DNA from: Nocardiopsis sinuspersici
Lineage (GTDB): Bacteria; Actinomycetota; Actinomycetes; Streptosporangiales; Streptosporangiaceae
Assembly: GCA_008638415.1 (NCBI GenBank)
Contig: VWVT01000008.1
Coordinates: forward strand, 124,001 to 188,000
DNA length: 64,000 bases
Reading direction: 5' to 3'
Both the position numbers and the translations under genes were made by a program. Below the pieces are notes generated by a model. That model searched no databases. It was given only the letters and a program-made list of their open reading frames with translations, and was not told where the DNA came from. Below are positions 42,153-51,073 of the stretch, in pieces (positions within the stretch are counted from its first letter, which is position 1; the number at the start of each line of letters is the position of its first letter).

Positions 42153-42405
42153 CCCGGCGGCGTCGGCGAAGCCCGCGGGAGCGGCCCGCCGGTGGACGTC
42201 GTGGCCGAGCCGCGCGGGTTCGGGGACAGGCCCCGGAGGCGGGCCCGCGCCGATCGGCCGTGTGAGGGTCCCCCGCCGTGGTTCCGCGGCACGGAAGCCG
42301 CACACGGGGAGGCCGTGAGGAGACGGGGACTCCGGTCGGGGACCGGAAGCGGCGAGGGGCCGCCGAACACCGGCGGCCCCTCCAGCGCGTGGGGAAGGCG
42401 CAACC

Positions 42406-43947
42406 TCAGCTCCAGAGCCGCCGCTCGGCGGCCTCCCACGGGGCCTGCGGTCCGCTCGGCTCGTAGCGGCGGACCTCGGTGGAGTCGGCCACGATCCGGC
42501 GCAGGTCGTCCAGACCGCCCTCCACCGCTCCGACCGCGCGGGCCTGCACCAGCAGGTTGCCGATCGCCGCGCCCTCGACGGGCCCGGCGACGACAGGCAG
42601 GCCCACGGCGTCCGCGGTGAGCCGGCACAGCAACTCGTTGCGCGATCCGCCGCCGACCACGTGGACCACCTCCACGTCCGTCCCGCTCAGCTCGGCGGCC
42701 TGGCGCACCGCCCCGCGGTAGGCCAGTGCCAGCGAGTCCACCACGCACCGCGCCACCTCGGCGTCGGTCTCCGGCGGGCGCTGCCCGGTCTCGGCGGCGA
42801 ACGCGGCGATACGCGCGGGCATGTCCCCCGGCGGCAGGAACCGGGGATCGTCCACGTCCACCACGCACGCCAGCGCGGGCAAGCCGGCGGCACGCGCCAG
42901 CAGGTCGGGCAGGTCCACCTCGCGTCCCCGCTCACGCCACACGCGCAGCGACTCCTGGAGCAGCCACAGCCCGGTGACGTTGCGCAGGTAGCGGACCGTG
43001 CCGTCCACCCCCAGTTCGTTGGTGAAGTTGGCCGCCCGGCTCGCCTCGGTCCGCACGGGGGCGTCCAGCTCCACCCCGACCAGCGACCACGTCCCCGAGG
43101 AGACGTAGGCGAAGCGGGGTGTGGCGGCGGGCACGGCCACCACGGCGGAGGCGGTGTCGTGCGAGCCCACCGCCACCAGCGGCGTGCCCTCGGCCGCCCC
43201 GGTTCCGGCCCCGGTCCCGGTTCCGGCCCGGATGGCGCCGACGACGGTTCCGGGTTCGACCAGTTCGGGCAACAGGTCCCGCGCCGGGACGCCGAAGCGC
43301 TCCCGGAGCAGGTCCAGGCACCGGTCCGCCCAGCGCCGCGCGTGCACGTCCACCAGGCCGGTGGTGGAGGCGTTGGTCAGCTCCGCCACCCGCTCCCCCG
43401 TCAGCCAGTACCCGAGCAGGTCGGGCACCAGCAGCAGGTCGCGGGCGGCGGCCGACTGGGCGTCCCCGGAGGCGGCGGCGAGCTGGAACACCGTGTTGAA
43501 CGGCTGCACCTGGAGGCCGTTGACCGCGTACAGCTCCTCGGCGGGCAGGTGCGCGAACACCCGCTCGGACGCCCCGTCGGTACGGGCGTCGCGGTAGTGG
43601 ACGGGGTTGCCGAGCAGGGCGCCGTCGGCGTCGAGCAGGCCGTAGTCCACGGCCCAGGAGTCCACCCCGGCCGAGGCCAGCCCGTGGGGTTCGGCGGCCC
43701 GCCGCAGCCCTTCGACCACACCCGCGTACAGGGACAGCACGTCCCAGTGCAGGGTGGCGCGGTTCCCGGCGGGCACGGTGACCGGCCCGTTGGGGAAGCG
43801 GGCGACCTCCTCGGTGCGCAGCCGCCCGTCCTCGATCCGCCCGGCGATGACCCGTCCGCTGGAGGCGCCCAGGTCGACGGCCGCGTGGACCGCCGTGCCC
43901 CCGGCCGCCCGGGCGGAGCGGCCGCCCGGGCCGCTGGCGGCGCTCAT
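42406..43947 (-). CDS. rhaB: Rhamnulokinase
   Basis: A 513-residue FGGY-family sugar kinase phosphorylating L-rhamnulose. HAAVDLGASSGRVIAGRI (about 20-37) is the phosphate-1 loop, SAGVDSWAVDYGLLDADG (about 90-107) is typical of RhaB, and VVHVVGGGSRNELLCRLTADA (about 440-460) is the FGGY adenosine region. It overlaps the upstream aldolase-dehydrogenase gene by 4 bp and completes the rhaI-rhaD-rhaB operon. Confidence 0.92.
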   Translation of the reverse strand: MSAASGPGGRSARAAGGTAVHAAVDLGASSGRVIAGRIEDGRLRTEEVARFPNGPVTVPAGNRATLHWDVLSLYAGVVEGLRRAAEPHGLASAGVDSWAVDYGLLDADGALLGNPVHYRDARTDGASERVFAHLPAEELYAVNGLQVQPFNTVFQLAAASGDAQSAAARDLLLVPDLLGYWLTGERVAELTNASTTGLVDVHARRWADRCLDLLRERFGVPARDLLPELVEPGTVVGAIRAGTGTGAGTGAAEGTPLVAVGSHDTASAVVAVPAATPRFAYVSSGTWSLVGVELDAPVRTEASRAANFTNELGVDGTVRYLRNVTGLWLLQESLRVWRERGREVDLPDLLARAAGLPALACVVDVDDPRFLPPGDMPARIAAFAAETGQRPPETDAEVARCVVDSLALAYRGAVRQAAELSGTDVEVVHVVGGGSRNELLCRLTADAVGLPVVAGPVEGAAIGNLLVQARAVGAVEGGLDDLRRIVADSTEVRRYEPSGPQAPWEAAERRLWS

Positions 43948-45980
43948 CGCAGGAACGCGGCGGCGACGCCGCTGTCCACGGGGATGTGCAGGCCGGTGGT
44001 GTGCGACAGCTCCCCGGCCGTCAGCGCGAACACCGCGTTGGCGACGTGCTCGGGCAGCACCTCGCGGCCCAGGATGGTGCGCTTGGCGTAGAACGCGCCC
44101 AGGTCCTCCTCCTTGACCCCGTAGACCTTGGCCCGCTGGGCTCCCCAGCCCCCGGCGAAGATGCCCGATCCGCGCACGACCCCGTCGGGGTTGACGCCGT
44201 TGACCCGGATGCCCTCGCCGCCCAGTTCGGCGGCGAGCAGCCGCACCTGGTGGGCCTGGTCGGCCTTGACGGCGGAGTAGGCGACGTTGTTGGGCCCGGC
44301 GAACACGGCGTTCTTGGAGGCGATGTAGACGATGTCGCCGCCCATGCCCTGGGCCGTCATCACGCGGGCGGCCTCGCGGGAGACCAGGAAGGACCCCTTG
44401 GCCATGACGTCGTGCTGGAGGTCCCAGTCGCGCTCGGTGGTCTCCAGCAGCGGCTTGGAGATGGACAGCCCTGCGTTGTTGACCACCAGGTCCACCCCGC
44501 CGAAGGCCAGCGCGGCCTCGTCGAGGGCGCGGGCCACCGCGTCGGCGTCGCTGACGTCGCAGGCCACGCCCACGGCCACGTCCGCGCCGCCCAGTTCGGC
44601 GGCTGCCTCGGCGGCCTTGCCGGCGTCCAGGTCGGCCACGACCACGCACGCGCCCTCGGCCGCCAGCCGGGCGGCGATCGCCTTGCCGATGCCGCCGGCC
44701 GCGCCGGTGACCAGGGCGATCCGGGTGGCGAGCGGCTTGGGCTTGGGCAGGCGGGCCAGCTTGGCCTCCTCTAGCGCCCAGTACTCGATGCGGAACTTCT
44801 CCGACTCCTCGATGGGCCGGTAGGTGGAGACCGCCTCGGCGCCGCGCATGACGTTGACGGCGTTGACGTAGAACTCGCCCGCCACGCGCGCGGTCTTGGC
44901 GTCCTTGCCGAAGGAGAACATGCCCACGCCCGGGACCAGCACGATCGCCGGGTCGGCGCCGCGCATGGCGGGGCTGTCGGGGCCCGCGTGGCGCTCGTAG
45001 TAGGCGCGGTACTCGGCCCGGTACTCCTCGTGCAGCTCGCGCAGTCGCGCGACGGCCTGCTCCAGCGGGGCGTCGGCGGGCAGGTCGAGCACCATGGGGC
45101 GGACCTTGGTGCGCAGGAAGTGGTCGGGGCAGGAGGTGCCCAGGGCGGCCAGGCGCGGGTGCTCGGCCGAGGCCAGGAAGTCCAGGACCACGTCGCTGTC
45201 GGTGAAGCGGCCGACCTGGGGGTGGTCGGTGGAGGCCAGGCCGCGGATGACGGGGGCCAGGGCGGCGGCGCGCTCGCGGCGCTCGTCGTCGGGCAGGGCG
45301 CCGTAGCCCTCCAGGGCGGGGCCGAAGGGGTCGGGGCGGCCGTGCTCCTCGAGGAAGCGCTCGGCGGTGTGGATGATCTCCAGGGAGTTGGCCTGGCACT
45401 GCTCGCTGGTCTCGGCCCAGGCGGTGATGCCGTGGCCGCCCAGGACGGCGCCGATGGCGTTCGGGTTTTCCTCCGCGATCTTCGCGATGTCCAGGCCGAG
45501 CTGGAAGCCGGGACGGCGCCAGGGCACCCACACCACGCGGTCGCCGAAGCACTCGCGGGTCAGGCGCTCGCCGTCGGCCGCGGTGGCCAGGGCGATGCCG
45601 GAGTCGGGGTGCAGGTGGTCCACGTGCGCGGCGCGCAGCAGGCCGTGCATGGCGGTGTCGATGGAGGGTGCGGCGCCGCCCTTGCCGAACAGGCAGTGGT
45701 CGAAGGCGGCGACCATCTCGTCCTCGCGCTCCTCGCCGGGGTAGACGTCCACGAGGGCGCGCAGGCGGTCCAGGCGCAGCACGGCCAGGCCGTCCTCGGT
45801 GAGGGTGCCCAGGTCGCCGCCGGATCCCTTGACCCACAGCAGGTCGACGGGCCGGCCGGTGACGGGGTCGGTGCGCGTGCCCGCGGCGGAGGTGTTGCCG
45901 CCCGCGAAGTTGGTGTTGCGCGGGTCCGAGCCGAGGGTGTTGCTGCGGGCGAGGAGCTGTTCGACGACGGAGTCGGACAC
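43944..45980 (-). CDS. rhaD: Bifunctional rhamnulose-1-phosphate aldolase/short-chain dehydrogenase
   Basis: A 678-residue fusion. Residues 1-400 are a class II aldolase domain with zinc His residues in AAHVDHLHPDSG and GGHGITAW; residues 420-678 are an SDR with ALVTGAAGGIGKAIA (about 427-441) and the active-site Tyr in VAYSAVKADQ. It cleaves rhamnulose-1-phosphate to DHAP and L-lactaldehyde and oxidises the latter. GTG 45980 has AGGAGG upstream. It sits between rhaI and rhaB. Confidence 0.92.
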   Translation of the reverse strand: MSDSVVEQLLARSNTLGSDPRNTNFAGGNTSAAGTRTDPVTGRPVDLLWVKGSGGDLGTLTEDGLAVLRLDRLRALVDVYPGEEREDEMVAAFDHCLFGKGGAAPSIDTAMHGLLRAAHVDHLHPDSGIALATAADGERLTRECFGDRVVWVPWRRPGFQLGLDIAKIAEENPNAIGAVLGGHGITAWAETSEQCQANSLEIIHTAERFLEEHGRPDPFGPALEGYGALPDDERRERAAALAPVIRGLASTDHPQVGRFTDSDVVLDFLASAEHPRLAALGTSCPDHFLRTKVRPMVLDLPADAPLEQAVARLRELHEEYRAEYRAYYERHAGPDSPAMRGADPAIVLVPGVGMFSFGKDAKTARVAGEFYVNAVNVMRGAEAVSTYRPIEESEKFRIEYWALEEAKLARLPKPKPLATRIALVTGAAGGIGKAIAARLAAEGACVVVADLDAGKAAEAAAELGGADVAVGVACDVSDADAVARALDEAALAFGGVDLVVNNAGLSISKPLLETTERDWDLQHDVMAKGSFLVSREAARVMTAQGMGGDIVYIASKNAVFAGPNNVAYSAVKADQAHQVRLLAAELGGEGIRVNGVNPDGVVRGSGIFAGGWGAQRAKVYGVKEEDLGAFYAKRTILGREVLPEHVANAVFALTAGELSHTTGLHIPVDSGVAAAFLR

Positions 45981-46033
45981 GGTGTCCTCCTGTTCGGTGC
46001 GGCTGCCGGGTTCTGGCGTGGTCGGTGTCTGGC

Positions 46034-47212
46034 TCACGCGCCCCACCCGGCCTGGGCGCCGCCCTTGCGCTCCTCGACGGCGCGCTCCACGTAGCCGGAG
46101 CGCGCGTGCGCGGCCATGGGGTCGGGGTCCAGCCCCTGGTCGGTGCGCAGGTCGGCGAGCATGGGGCGCACGTCGGTGTTGTAGGCGTCCATCAGGACGG
46201 CGTTGGCGGCCAGGACGTCGCCCTCGCGCTGGGCGTCGGCGAGCGCGTCGGCGTCCACCAGCAGGGCCTTGGCGGTGGCCTCCTGCACGTTCATGACCGA
46301 GCGGATCTGCCCGGCGATCTTGGGCTCGATGTTGTGGCACTGGTCGAGCATGAACGCGACCCCGGTGTCGGCGGCCAAGCCGCCGCCGCGCACGACCTCG
46401 TACATGATGCGGAAGAGCTGGAAGGGGTCGGCGGAGCCGACCATGAGGTCGTCGTCGGCGTAAAAGCGCGAGTTGAAGTCGAAGGCGCCGAGCTTCCCGG
46501 CCCGCAGCAGGAACGCGACGATGAACTCGATGTTGGTGTGCGCGGCGTGGTGGCCGGTGTCGACGCAGACCACGGCCTTCTCGCCCAGCTCCAGGCAGTG
46601 GGCGTAGGCGGTGCCCCAGTCGGGGACGTCGGTGGCGTAGAAGGCGGGCTCGAAGAGCTTGTACTCCAGCAGGAGGCGCTGGTCGGGGCCGAGCCTGTCG
46701 TAGACCTCGGACAGGGCCTCGGCGAGGCGGTCCTGGCGGGTGCGCAGGTCGTCCTGGCCGGGGTAGTTGGTGCCGTCGGCGAACCACAGCTTGAGGTCGC
46801 GCGAGCCGGTGGCGTCCATGACGTCCACGCACTCCAGCAGGTGGTCGATCGCCTTGCGGCGCACGGCCGGGTCGGGGTTGGCGACGCTGCCGAGCTTGTA
46901 GTCGTCGTCCTGGAAGACGTTGGCGTTGACGGTGCCGATGCCGATGCCCAGGTCGCGGGCGTGGGCGGCGAGCGCGGCGTAGTCGTCCACCTGGTCCCAG
47001 GGGATGTGCAGGGCGACCGTGGGGGCGACGCCGGTGAGCCGGTGCACCTGGGCGGAGTCGGCGACCTTCTCCCAGGGGTCGCGGGGGACGCCGGGCTGCG
47101 CGAACACCTTGAACCGGGTTCCGGAGTTCCCGAAGGCCCAGGAGGGGAGTTCGATGTGCTGGCGCCGCAGGACGTCCAGGGCGTCCGCGCGGCGTTCGGG
47201 GAGTGCTGCCAC
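46034..47212 (-). CDS. rhaI: L-rhamnose isomerase
   Basis: A 392-residue xylose-isomerase-like TIM barrel of the RhaI type. Metal-binding residues lie in LEYKLFEPAFYATD (Glu, about 200), CVDTGHHAAHTNIEF (Asp/His, about 235) and FDFNSRFYADDDLMVG (Asp, about 270). It converts L-rhamnose to L-rhamnulose, the first step of the operon. ATG 47212 is followed upstream by two LacI-type palindromes. Confidence 0.92.
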   Translation of the reverse strand: MAALPERRADALDVLRRQHIELPSWAFGNSGTRFKVFAQPGVPRDPWEKVADSAQVHRLTGVAPTVALHIPWDQVDDYAALAAHARDLGIGIGTVNANVFQDDDYKLGSVANPDPAVRRKAIDHLLECVDVMDATGSRDLKLWFADGTNYPGQDDLRTRQDRLAEALSEVYDRLGPDQRLLLEYKLFEPAFYATDVPDWGTAYAHCLELGEKAVVCVDTGHHAAHTNIEFIVAFLLRAGKLGAFDFNSRFYADDDLMVGSADPFQLFRIMYEVVRGGGLAADTGVAFMLDQCHNIEPKIAGQIRSVMNVQEATAKALLVDADALADAQREGDVLAANAVLMDAYNTDVRPMLADLRTDQGLDPDPMAAHARSGYVERAVEERKGGAQAGWGA

Positions 47213-47257
47213 GGTGGGGCTCCGTTCGGGGAGGGCACGACTGCGGGTGGACCGGCG

Positions 47258-47280
47258 GTGAAGCGATTGAATCGTTTCAC
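47258..47280. promoter_or_regulatory. 23-bp palindromic operator upstream of rhaI
   Basis: GTGAAGCGATT (47258-47268), one central G, AATCGTTTCAC (47270-47280): an inverted repeat with a single mismatched pair, located 46 nt upstream of the rhaI start. Likely bound by a LacI-type rhamnose regulator not encoded here. Confidence 0.65.
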
Positions 47281-47366
47281 TCAGGCTGCGCTGAAACTAC
47301 CCCCAGCTCTTCTCGCATGTCAAGACCTCCCCGAAGTCTTCCCTGGTCATCGGATGTCTCTGCTCT

Positions 47367-47378
47367 TGAAACGTTTTA
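47367..47378. promoter_or_regulatory. Second LacI-type site upstream of rhaI
   Basis: TGAAACGTTTTA, with a perfect AAACGTTT core, lies 28 nt from the lysE stop codon. It resembles LacI/CcpA-type operators and could act together with the 23-bp site about 100 bp away. Confidence 0.5.
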
Positions 47379-47405
47379 TCACCAGCGTGTAGCGCTCGCG
47401 GCCTC

Positions 47406-48026
47406 TCAGGATCCGAGGGCCATGCGCACGCCCAGGGTGAGCATGACGGCGGCGATGACCGCGTCCAGGACGCGCCAGGCGCCCGGCCGGGCGAAGAGGG
47501 GGCGCAGCAGCCGCGCGCCGAAGCCCAGGCCGAAGAACCACACGAAGCTGCCCGTGACGGCGCCCGCCGCCCACCACCAGCGGGCGCCGCCGTCCTGTTG
47601 GTTGGCGAGGGAGCCGAGGAAGACCACCGTGTCCAGGTACACGTGCGGGTTGAGCCAGGTGAGCACCAGCGCCGTCGTCACGGCGGCCCCGCGGCCGTCC
47701 CCGATCCCGCCGCCGACCACGAGCGCGCCCGGCCGCAGGACCCGGCGCGCCGCGGACAGGCCGTAGACGACGAGGAAGCCCGCGCCGAGGAGGCGGACCA
47801 CGACGACGGCGGCGGGGGCGGCCTCGACGACGGCACCGACGCCGAGGACGCCGCACACGATGAGCACGGCGTCGGACAGGGCGCAGACCAGCACCGCCGG
47901 CAGGACCGTGCCGGTGCGGCCCTCGATGCCGAGCCGTAGGACGTAGGCGTTCTGGGCTCCGATGGCCACGATGAGCGCCAGCCCGGTACCGAGACCGAGC
48001 AGGGCGGGGAGAAGGGTCGCGTTCAT
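47406..48026 (-). CDS. lysE: LysE/ArgO-family amino acid exporter
   Basis: A 206-residue membrane protein with six helices. The signature GTGLALIVAIGAQNAYVLRLGI (about 13-34) and LTWLNPHVYLDTVVFLGSLA (about 123-142) identify the lysine/arginine exporter branch. ATG 48026 has TAGCGT seven bases upstream, so it may be leaderless. It is divergent from a LysG/ArgP-type regulator, the same pairing as in Corynebacterium. Confidence 0.92.
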   Translation of the reverse strand: MNATLLPALLGLGTGLALIVAIGAQNAYVLRLGIEGRTGTVLPAVLVCALSDAVLIVCGVLGVGAVVEAAPAAVVVVRLLGAGFLVVYGLSAARRVLRPGALVVGGGIGDGRGAAVTTALVLTWLNPHVYLDTVVFLGSLANQQDGGARWWWAAGAVTGSFVWFFGLGFGARLLRPLFARPGAWRVLDAVIAAVMLTLGVRMALGS

Positions 48027-48099
48027 TGTCAGAACGCTAGGACCGCACACCCCATGCAGTAAAGCTAAACTTCCTTAGGATACCTGAGAGAGGCTTCAT

Positions 48100-48996
48100 A
48101 TGTCGTTCCAGTTCGACCACCTGCGCACCCTGACGGCCCTGGTGGACGAGGGCACCTTCGAGTCCGCCGCGCGGCGGCTGCACGTGACGGCGTCGGCGGT
48201 GTCCCAGCGGGTCAGGGCGATGGAGCAGACCGCGGGCAAGGTCCTGGTGCAGCGCACGAACCCGGTGCGGACCACCGCCGCCGGGGACGTCGTGCTGCGC
48301 TACGCCCGCCAGGTGCTGCTGCTGGACGAGGACGCCACCACCGAACTCCGGATGGGCGACCGGGAGCGGGGCCGGGTGTCGGTGCCGCTGGCCGTCAACG
48401 CCGACAGCCTGTCCACCTGGTTCCTGGAGGCGCTGACCGACCTGCCCGCCGACCTGGGAGCGGTGTTCGAGATCCACCGCGAGGACGAGGAGCACACCAC
48501 CTCCCTGCTGCGCTCGGGAACGGTGATGGCCGCCGTGACCTCCACCCCCGAGGCGGTCCAGGGATGCACCGTGGCCGGGCTCGGCGCGCTGCGCTACCAG
48601 GCGGTGTGCAGCCCCGGTTTCGACGAGGAGTACCTGTGCGGCCGAGCGGACCCGGAACTGCTCCCGTACGCGCCGGTGGTCAACTTCGACCGCAGGGACG
48701 ACCTTCAGGACCGGTTCCTGCGCGAGTCCGGCGGAGGCGAGCCCCACGGGCCCCGGCACTACATCCCGGCTTCGGAGGACTTCGCCCGGGCGGTCCTGCT
48801 CGGACTCGGGTGGGGCATGGTCCCCGAGCAGCGGTGCGCGGCCGACGTCGCGTCCGGGCGGCTGGTGGCGCTGGCACCGGACCGCCCGGTGGACGTGCGC
48901 CTGTACTGGCAGCGGTGGAACCTGCGCTCACCGGCCCTGGACACGGTCTCCGAGGCCCTGCGGGCGGGCGCGGCGGCCCACCTGCACTCGCTGTAG
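48100..48996 (+). CDS. lysG: LysG/ArgP-family LysR activator of lysE
   Basis: A 298-residue LysR regulator with winged HTH FDHLRTLTALVDEGTFESAARRLHVTASAVSQRVRAMEQ (about 5-43) and the ArgP-type continuation GKVLVQRTNPVRTTAAGDVVLRYARQVLLLDED. In Corynebacterium glutamicum LysG activates lysE when lysine, arginine or histidine accumulate. The 73-nt divergent region holds the AT-rich TAAAGCTAAACTTCCTTAG, a plausible binding site. Confidence 0.9.
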   Translation: MSFQFDHLRTLTALVDEGTFESAARRLHVTASAVSQRVRAMEQTAGKVLVQRTNPVRTTAAGDVVLRYARQVLLLDEDATTELRMGDRERGRVSVPLAVNADSLSTWFLEALTDLPADLGAVFEIHREDEEHTTSLLRSGTVMAAVTSTPEAVQGCTVAGLGALRYQAVCSPGFDEEYLCGRADPELLPYAPVVNFDRRDDLQDRFLRESGGGEPHGPRHYIPASEDFARAVLLGLGWGMVPEQRCAADVASGRLVALAPDRPVDVRLYWQRWNLRSPALDTVSEALRAGAAAHLHSL

Positions 48997-49161
48997 GCGC
49001 CCTTCCGTGGTGGTGCACGGCGGCCCGGCGGCGCTCCCGCGGCGCGGCCCCCCGAACACGCGTGGTGAGCGTAACGTGGCCGGGTGGGGCAGCGCACGTG
49101 CCCGACCGGCGGGCCGCCGGGGGCGGTGGTCCGCCGACGCCACCGCCGAGGAAGGCCTTTC

Positions 49162-50028
49162 ATGAGTCTGAACGCGACCTCCGTCGATCCGGGGACCTAC
49201 GGGGTGTGGGTGAAGCGGACCGACCTCACCGCCGAGGTGGCCGCCGAGATCGAGCGCCTGGGCTACGGCGCCATCTGGATCGGCGGCTCCCCCGGCGCCG
49301 ACCTGGACCTGGCGTCCACGGCACTGGCGGCGACGTCGCGCGTCGCGGTCGCGACCGGCATCGTCAACATCTGGTCCGCGGACGCCGCGACGGTGGCCGA
49401 CTCCTTCCGGCGGATCGAGTCCGAGAGCCCCGGCCGGTTCCTGCTCGGCATCGGCGCGGGGCACCGCGAGGCCAACGGCCCCGAGGCGGCCAAGCCCTTC
49501 CAGGCGGTGGTGGACTACCTGGACGCCCTGGACCGGGGAGGCGTCCCCGAGGACCGGCGCGTGGTCGCCGCCCTGGGGCCGCGCATGCTCCGGCTGTCCG
49601 CCGAGCGCGCCGCCGGCGGCCACCCGTACCTGGTCGACCCGGAGTTCACGCGCACCGCTCGGGAGAGGCTCGGCGACGGGCCGCTCCTGGCTCCCGAGCA
49701 CAAGGTGGCCCTGGGCGGGGACCGCGAGCGGACCCGGGCCGCCGGCAGGCAGGGGCTGAGCGTCTACGTCGACAACCGCCTGACCAACTACCTCTCCAAC
49801 TTCCGGCGTATGGGCTTCACCGACGCCGACTTCGCCGACGGCGGGAGCGACGCGCTGGTCGACGCCCTGGTCGCGCAGGGCGCACCGGAGACGGCGGCGG
49901 CGGAGCTGCGCGCGCACCTGGAGGCGGGCGCGGACCACGTCGCGGTCCAGCCGCTGGCCGAGGACGGCGACCTCCTGTCGGTGCTGGCCCGGCTGGCTCC
50001 CGCCCTCGGCCTTCCCGCCCGGGGCTGA
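49162..50028 (+). CDS. LLM-class F420-dependent oxidoreductase
   Basis: A 288-residue luciferase-like TIM-barrel protein. LGYGAIWIGGSPGADLDLASTALAATSRVAVATGIVNIW (about 33-71) and RFLLGIGAGHREAN (about 93-106) are the usual strand motifs of the actinomycete TIGR03620-type group, which uses coenzyme F420. Substrate unknown. ATG 49162 has GAGGAAGG upstream. Confidence 0.88.
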   Translation: MSLNATSVDPGTYGVWVKRTDLTAEVAAEIERLGYGAIWIGGSPGADLDLASTALAATSRVAVATGIVNIWSADAATVADSFRRIESESPGRFLLGIGAGHREANGPEAAKPFQAVVDYLDALDRGGVPEDRRVVAALGPRMLRLSAERAAGGHPYLVDPEFTRTARERLGDGPLLAPEHKVALGGDRERTRAAGRQGLSVYVDNRLTNYLSNFRRMGFTDADFADGGSDALVDALVAQGAPETAAAELRAHLEAGADHVAVQPLAEDGDLLSVLARLAPALGLPARG

Positions 50029-50077
50029 GGCCGCCGCTGCCGAGGTGGACCGCCGCGGCGCCGGGGCGGCCGGTCCG

Positions 50078-50107
50078 CCCCGGAAGCCGGCGCCGCGGCT
50101 TCCGGGG
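50078..50107. terminator. 12-bp hairpin between convergent LLM and blaB-like genes
   Basis: CCCCGGAAGCCG (50078-50089) pairs perfectly with 50096-50107 around a 6-nt loop. It lies between two converging stop codons and could end both transcripts. Confidence 0.55.
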
Positions 50108-50170
50108 CCGCCGCGCGGTCGCCGCCGCGTGCACGCCGGGCACGGGGAGGCGGGCCACGCGACCCCGGGG

Positions 50171-51073
50171 CTACCGTGCGCGCAGGTGGTCGCGCAGGGA
50201 CCGCGCCACCCGCGCCATGAGCGCCTCGGCCCCCGGCTGCTGGAAGGCGGGCACACGCGACTCGGTCAGCACCGCGACGGCGAAGGCCTGGCCGCCGTCG
50301 TGCTCGACCACGCCGACCTCGTGGCGCAGGTTGAGCAGGCTCCCGGTCTTGGAGGACCACCGGGAGGCGTCGGAGGCGAACTCGGGCGCCAGCCGGTGGC
50401 GCAGGACGTTGTCGCCCATCAGCTCCCGTACCCGCGCGGCCACCTCCGCGTCGATGGCCGAGGGCCGCCACAGCGCCTCCATCAGGTCGGTGAACGCCCG
50501 CGCCGACCCGGAGCTGGCGCGCGTGGCGTCGAGCTGCGCGATCCGGTGCCCCCGCCCGGCGGTGCCCTCCCCGATGGCCAGCAGGTGGGCGAGGTGGACC
50601 TCGTCGGGGTCGAGCCGGTTGGCCGGGGTGTCGCCGATGTCGCGGATCGTGTGCCGCACGGTGATACCGCGCAGACCGGACGCGCGCAGCGACGCGGCGA
50701 CCCGCGCGGGCGGTGTGAGGTCGAACAGGACGTCCGTGGCCGTGTTGTCGCTCAGGCACGTGCTGAGGTAGAGCAGGTCCTCGACGCTGACCCGGACCGG
50801 GTGGCGGAACTTGGTCAGCCCGGTGTGTCCTCGGACGGTGCTCCTGCCCGGCTCCACGAGGATCTGCTCGGCGCCGTCGAGCTCTCCCGCGCGGACGCGT
50901 TCGAGCGTGGCGATCGCGAGCGGGATCTTGACGAGGGAGGCCGTCGAGAACTCCAGGTCCGGCTCGATGCCCAGTTCCTCGCCCGTGCTCAGGTCCCGTA
51001 CGAGGAAGGAGCCCCGCAGGCCCGCCTCGTCGAGTTCGCCGCGCAGCTCGCGGATCAGGGCCGTGGCACTCAA
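50171..51073 (-). CDS. blaB: BlaB-like cytosolic serine active-site protein
   Basis: A 300-residue class A beta-lactamase/PBP-like protein without a signal peptide. The motifs Ser-x-x-Lys (STASLVKIP, about 43-51), Ser-Asp-Asn (LSDNTATD, about 108) and Lys-Thr-Gly (SSKTGSLLNLRHEVG, about 241) are present. TTG 51073 overlaps the LysR stop by 4 bp and has GAGGAGACGG upstream. In Streptomyces cacaoi, BlaB has the same size, motifs and place downstream of blaA and is needed to induce blaL, so a cytosolic beta-lactam-sensing role is inferred. Confidence 0.85.
   Translation of the reverse strand: MSATALIRELRGELDEAGLRGSFLVRDLSTGEELGIEPDLEFSTASLVKIPLAIATLERVRAGELDGAEQILVEPGRSTVRGHTGLTKFRHPVRVSVEDLLYLSTCLSDNTATDVLFDLTPPARVAASLRASGLRGITVRHTIRDIGDTPANRLDPDEVHLAHLLAIGEGTAGRGHRIAQLDATRASSGSARAFTDLMEALWRPSAIDAEVAARVRELMGDNVLRHRLAPEFASDASRWSSKTGSLLNLRHEVGVVEHDGGQAFAVAVLTESRVPAFQQPGAEALMARVARSLRDHLRAR

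Noticed and set aside
42406..45837. Single 1143-residue frame joining rhaB to the aldolase region
   Set aside because: The upstream half is an out-of-frame shadow of rhaD; RhaB begins at ATG 43947 with a 4-bp overlap.
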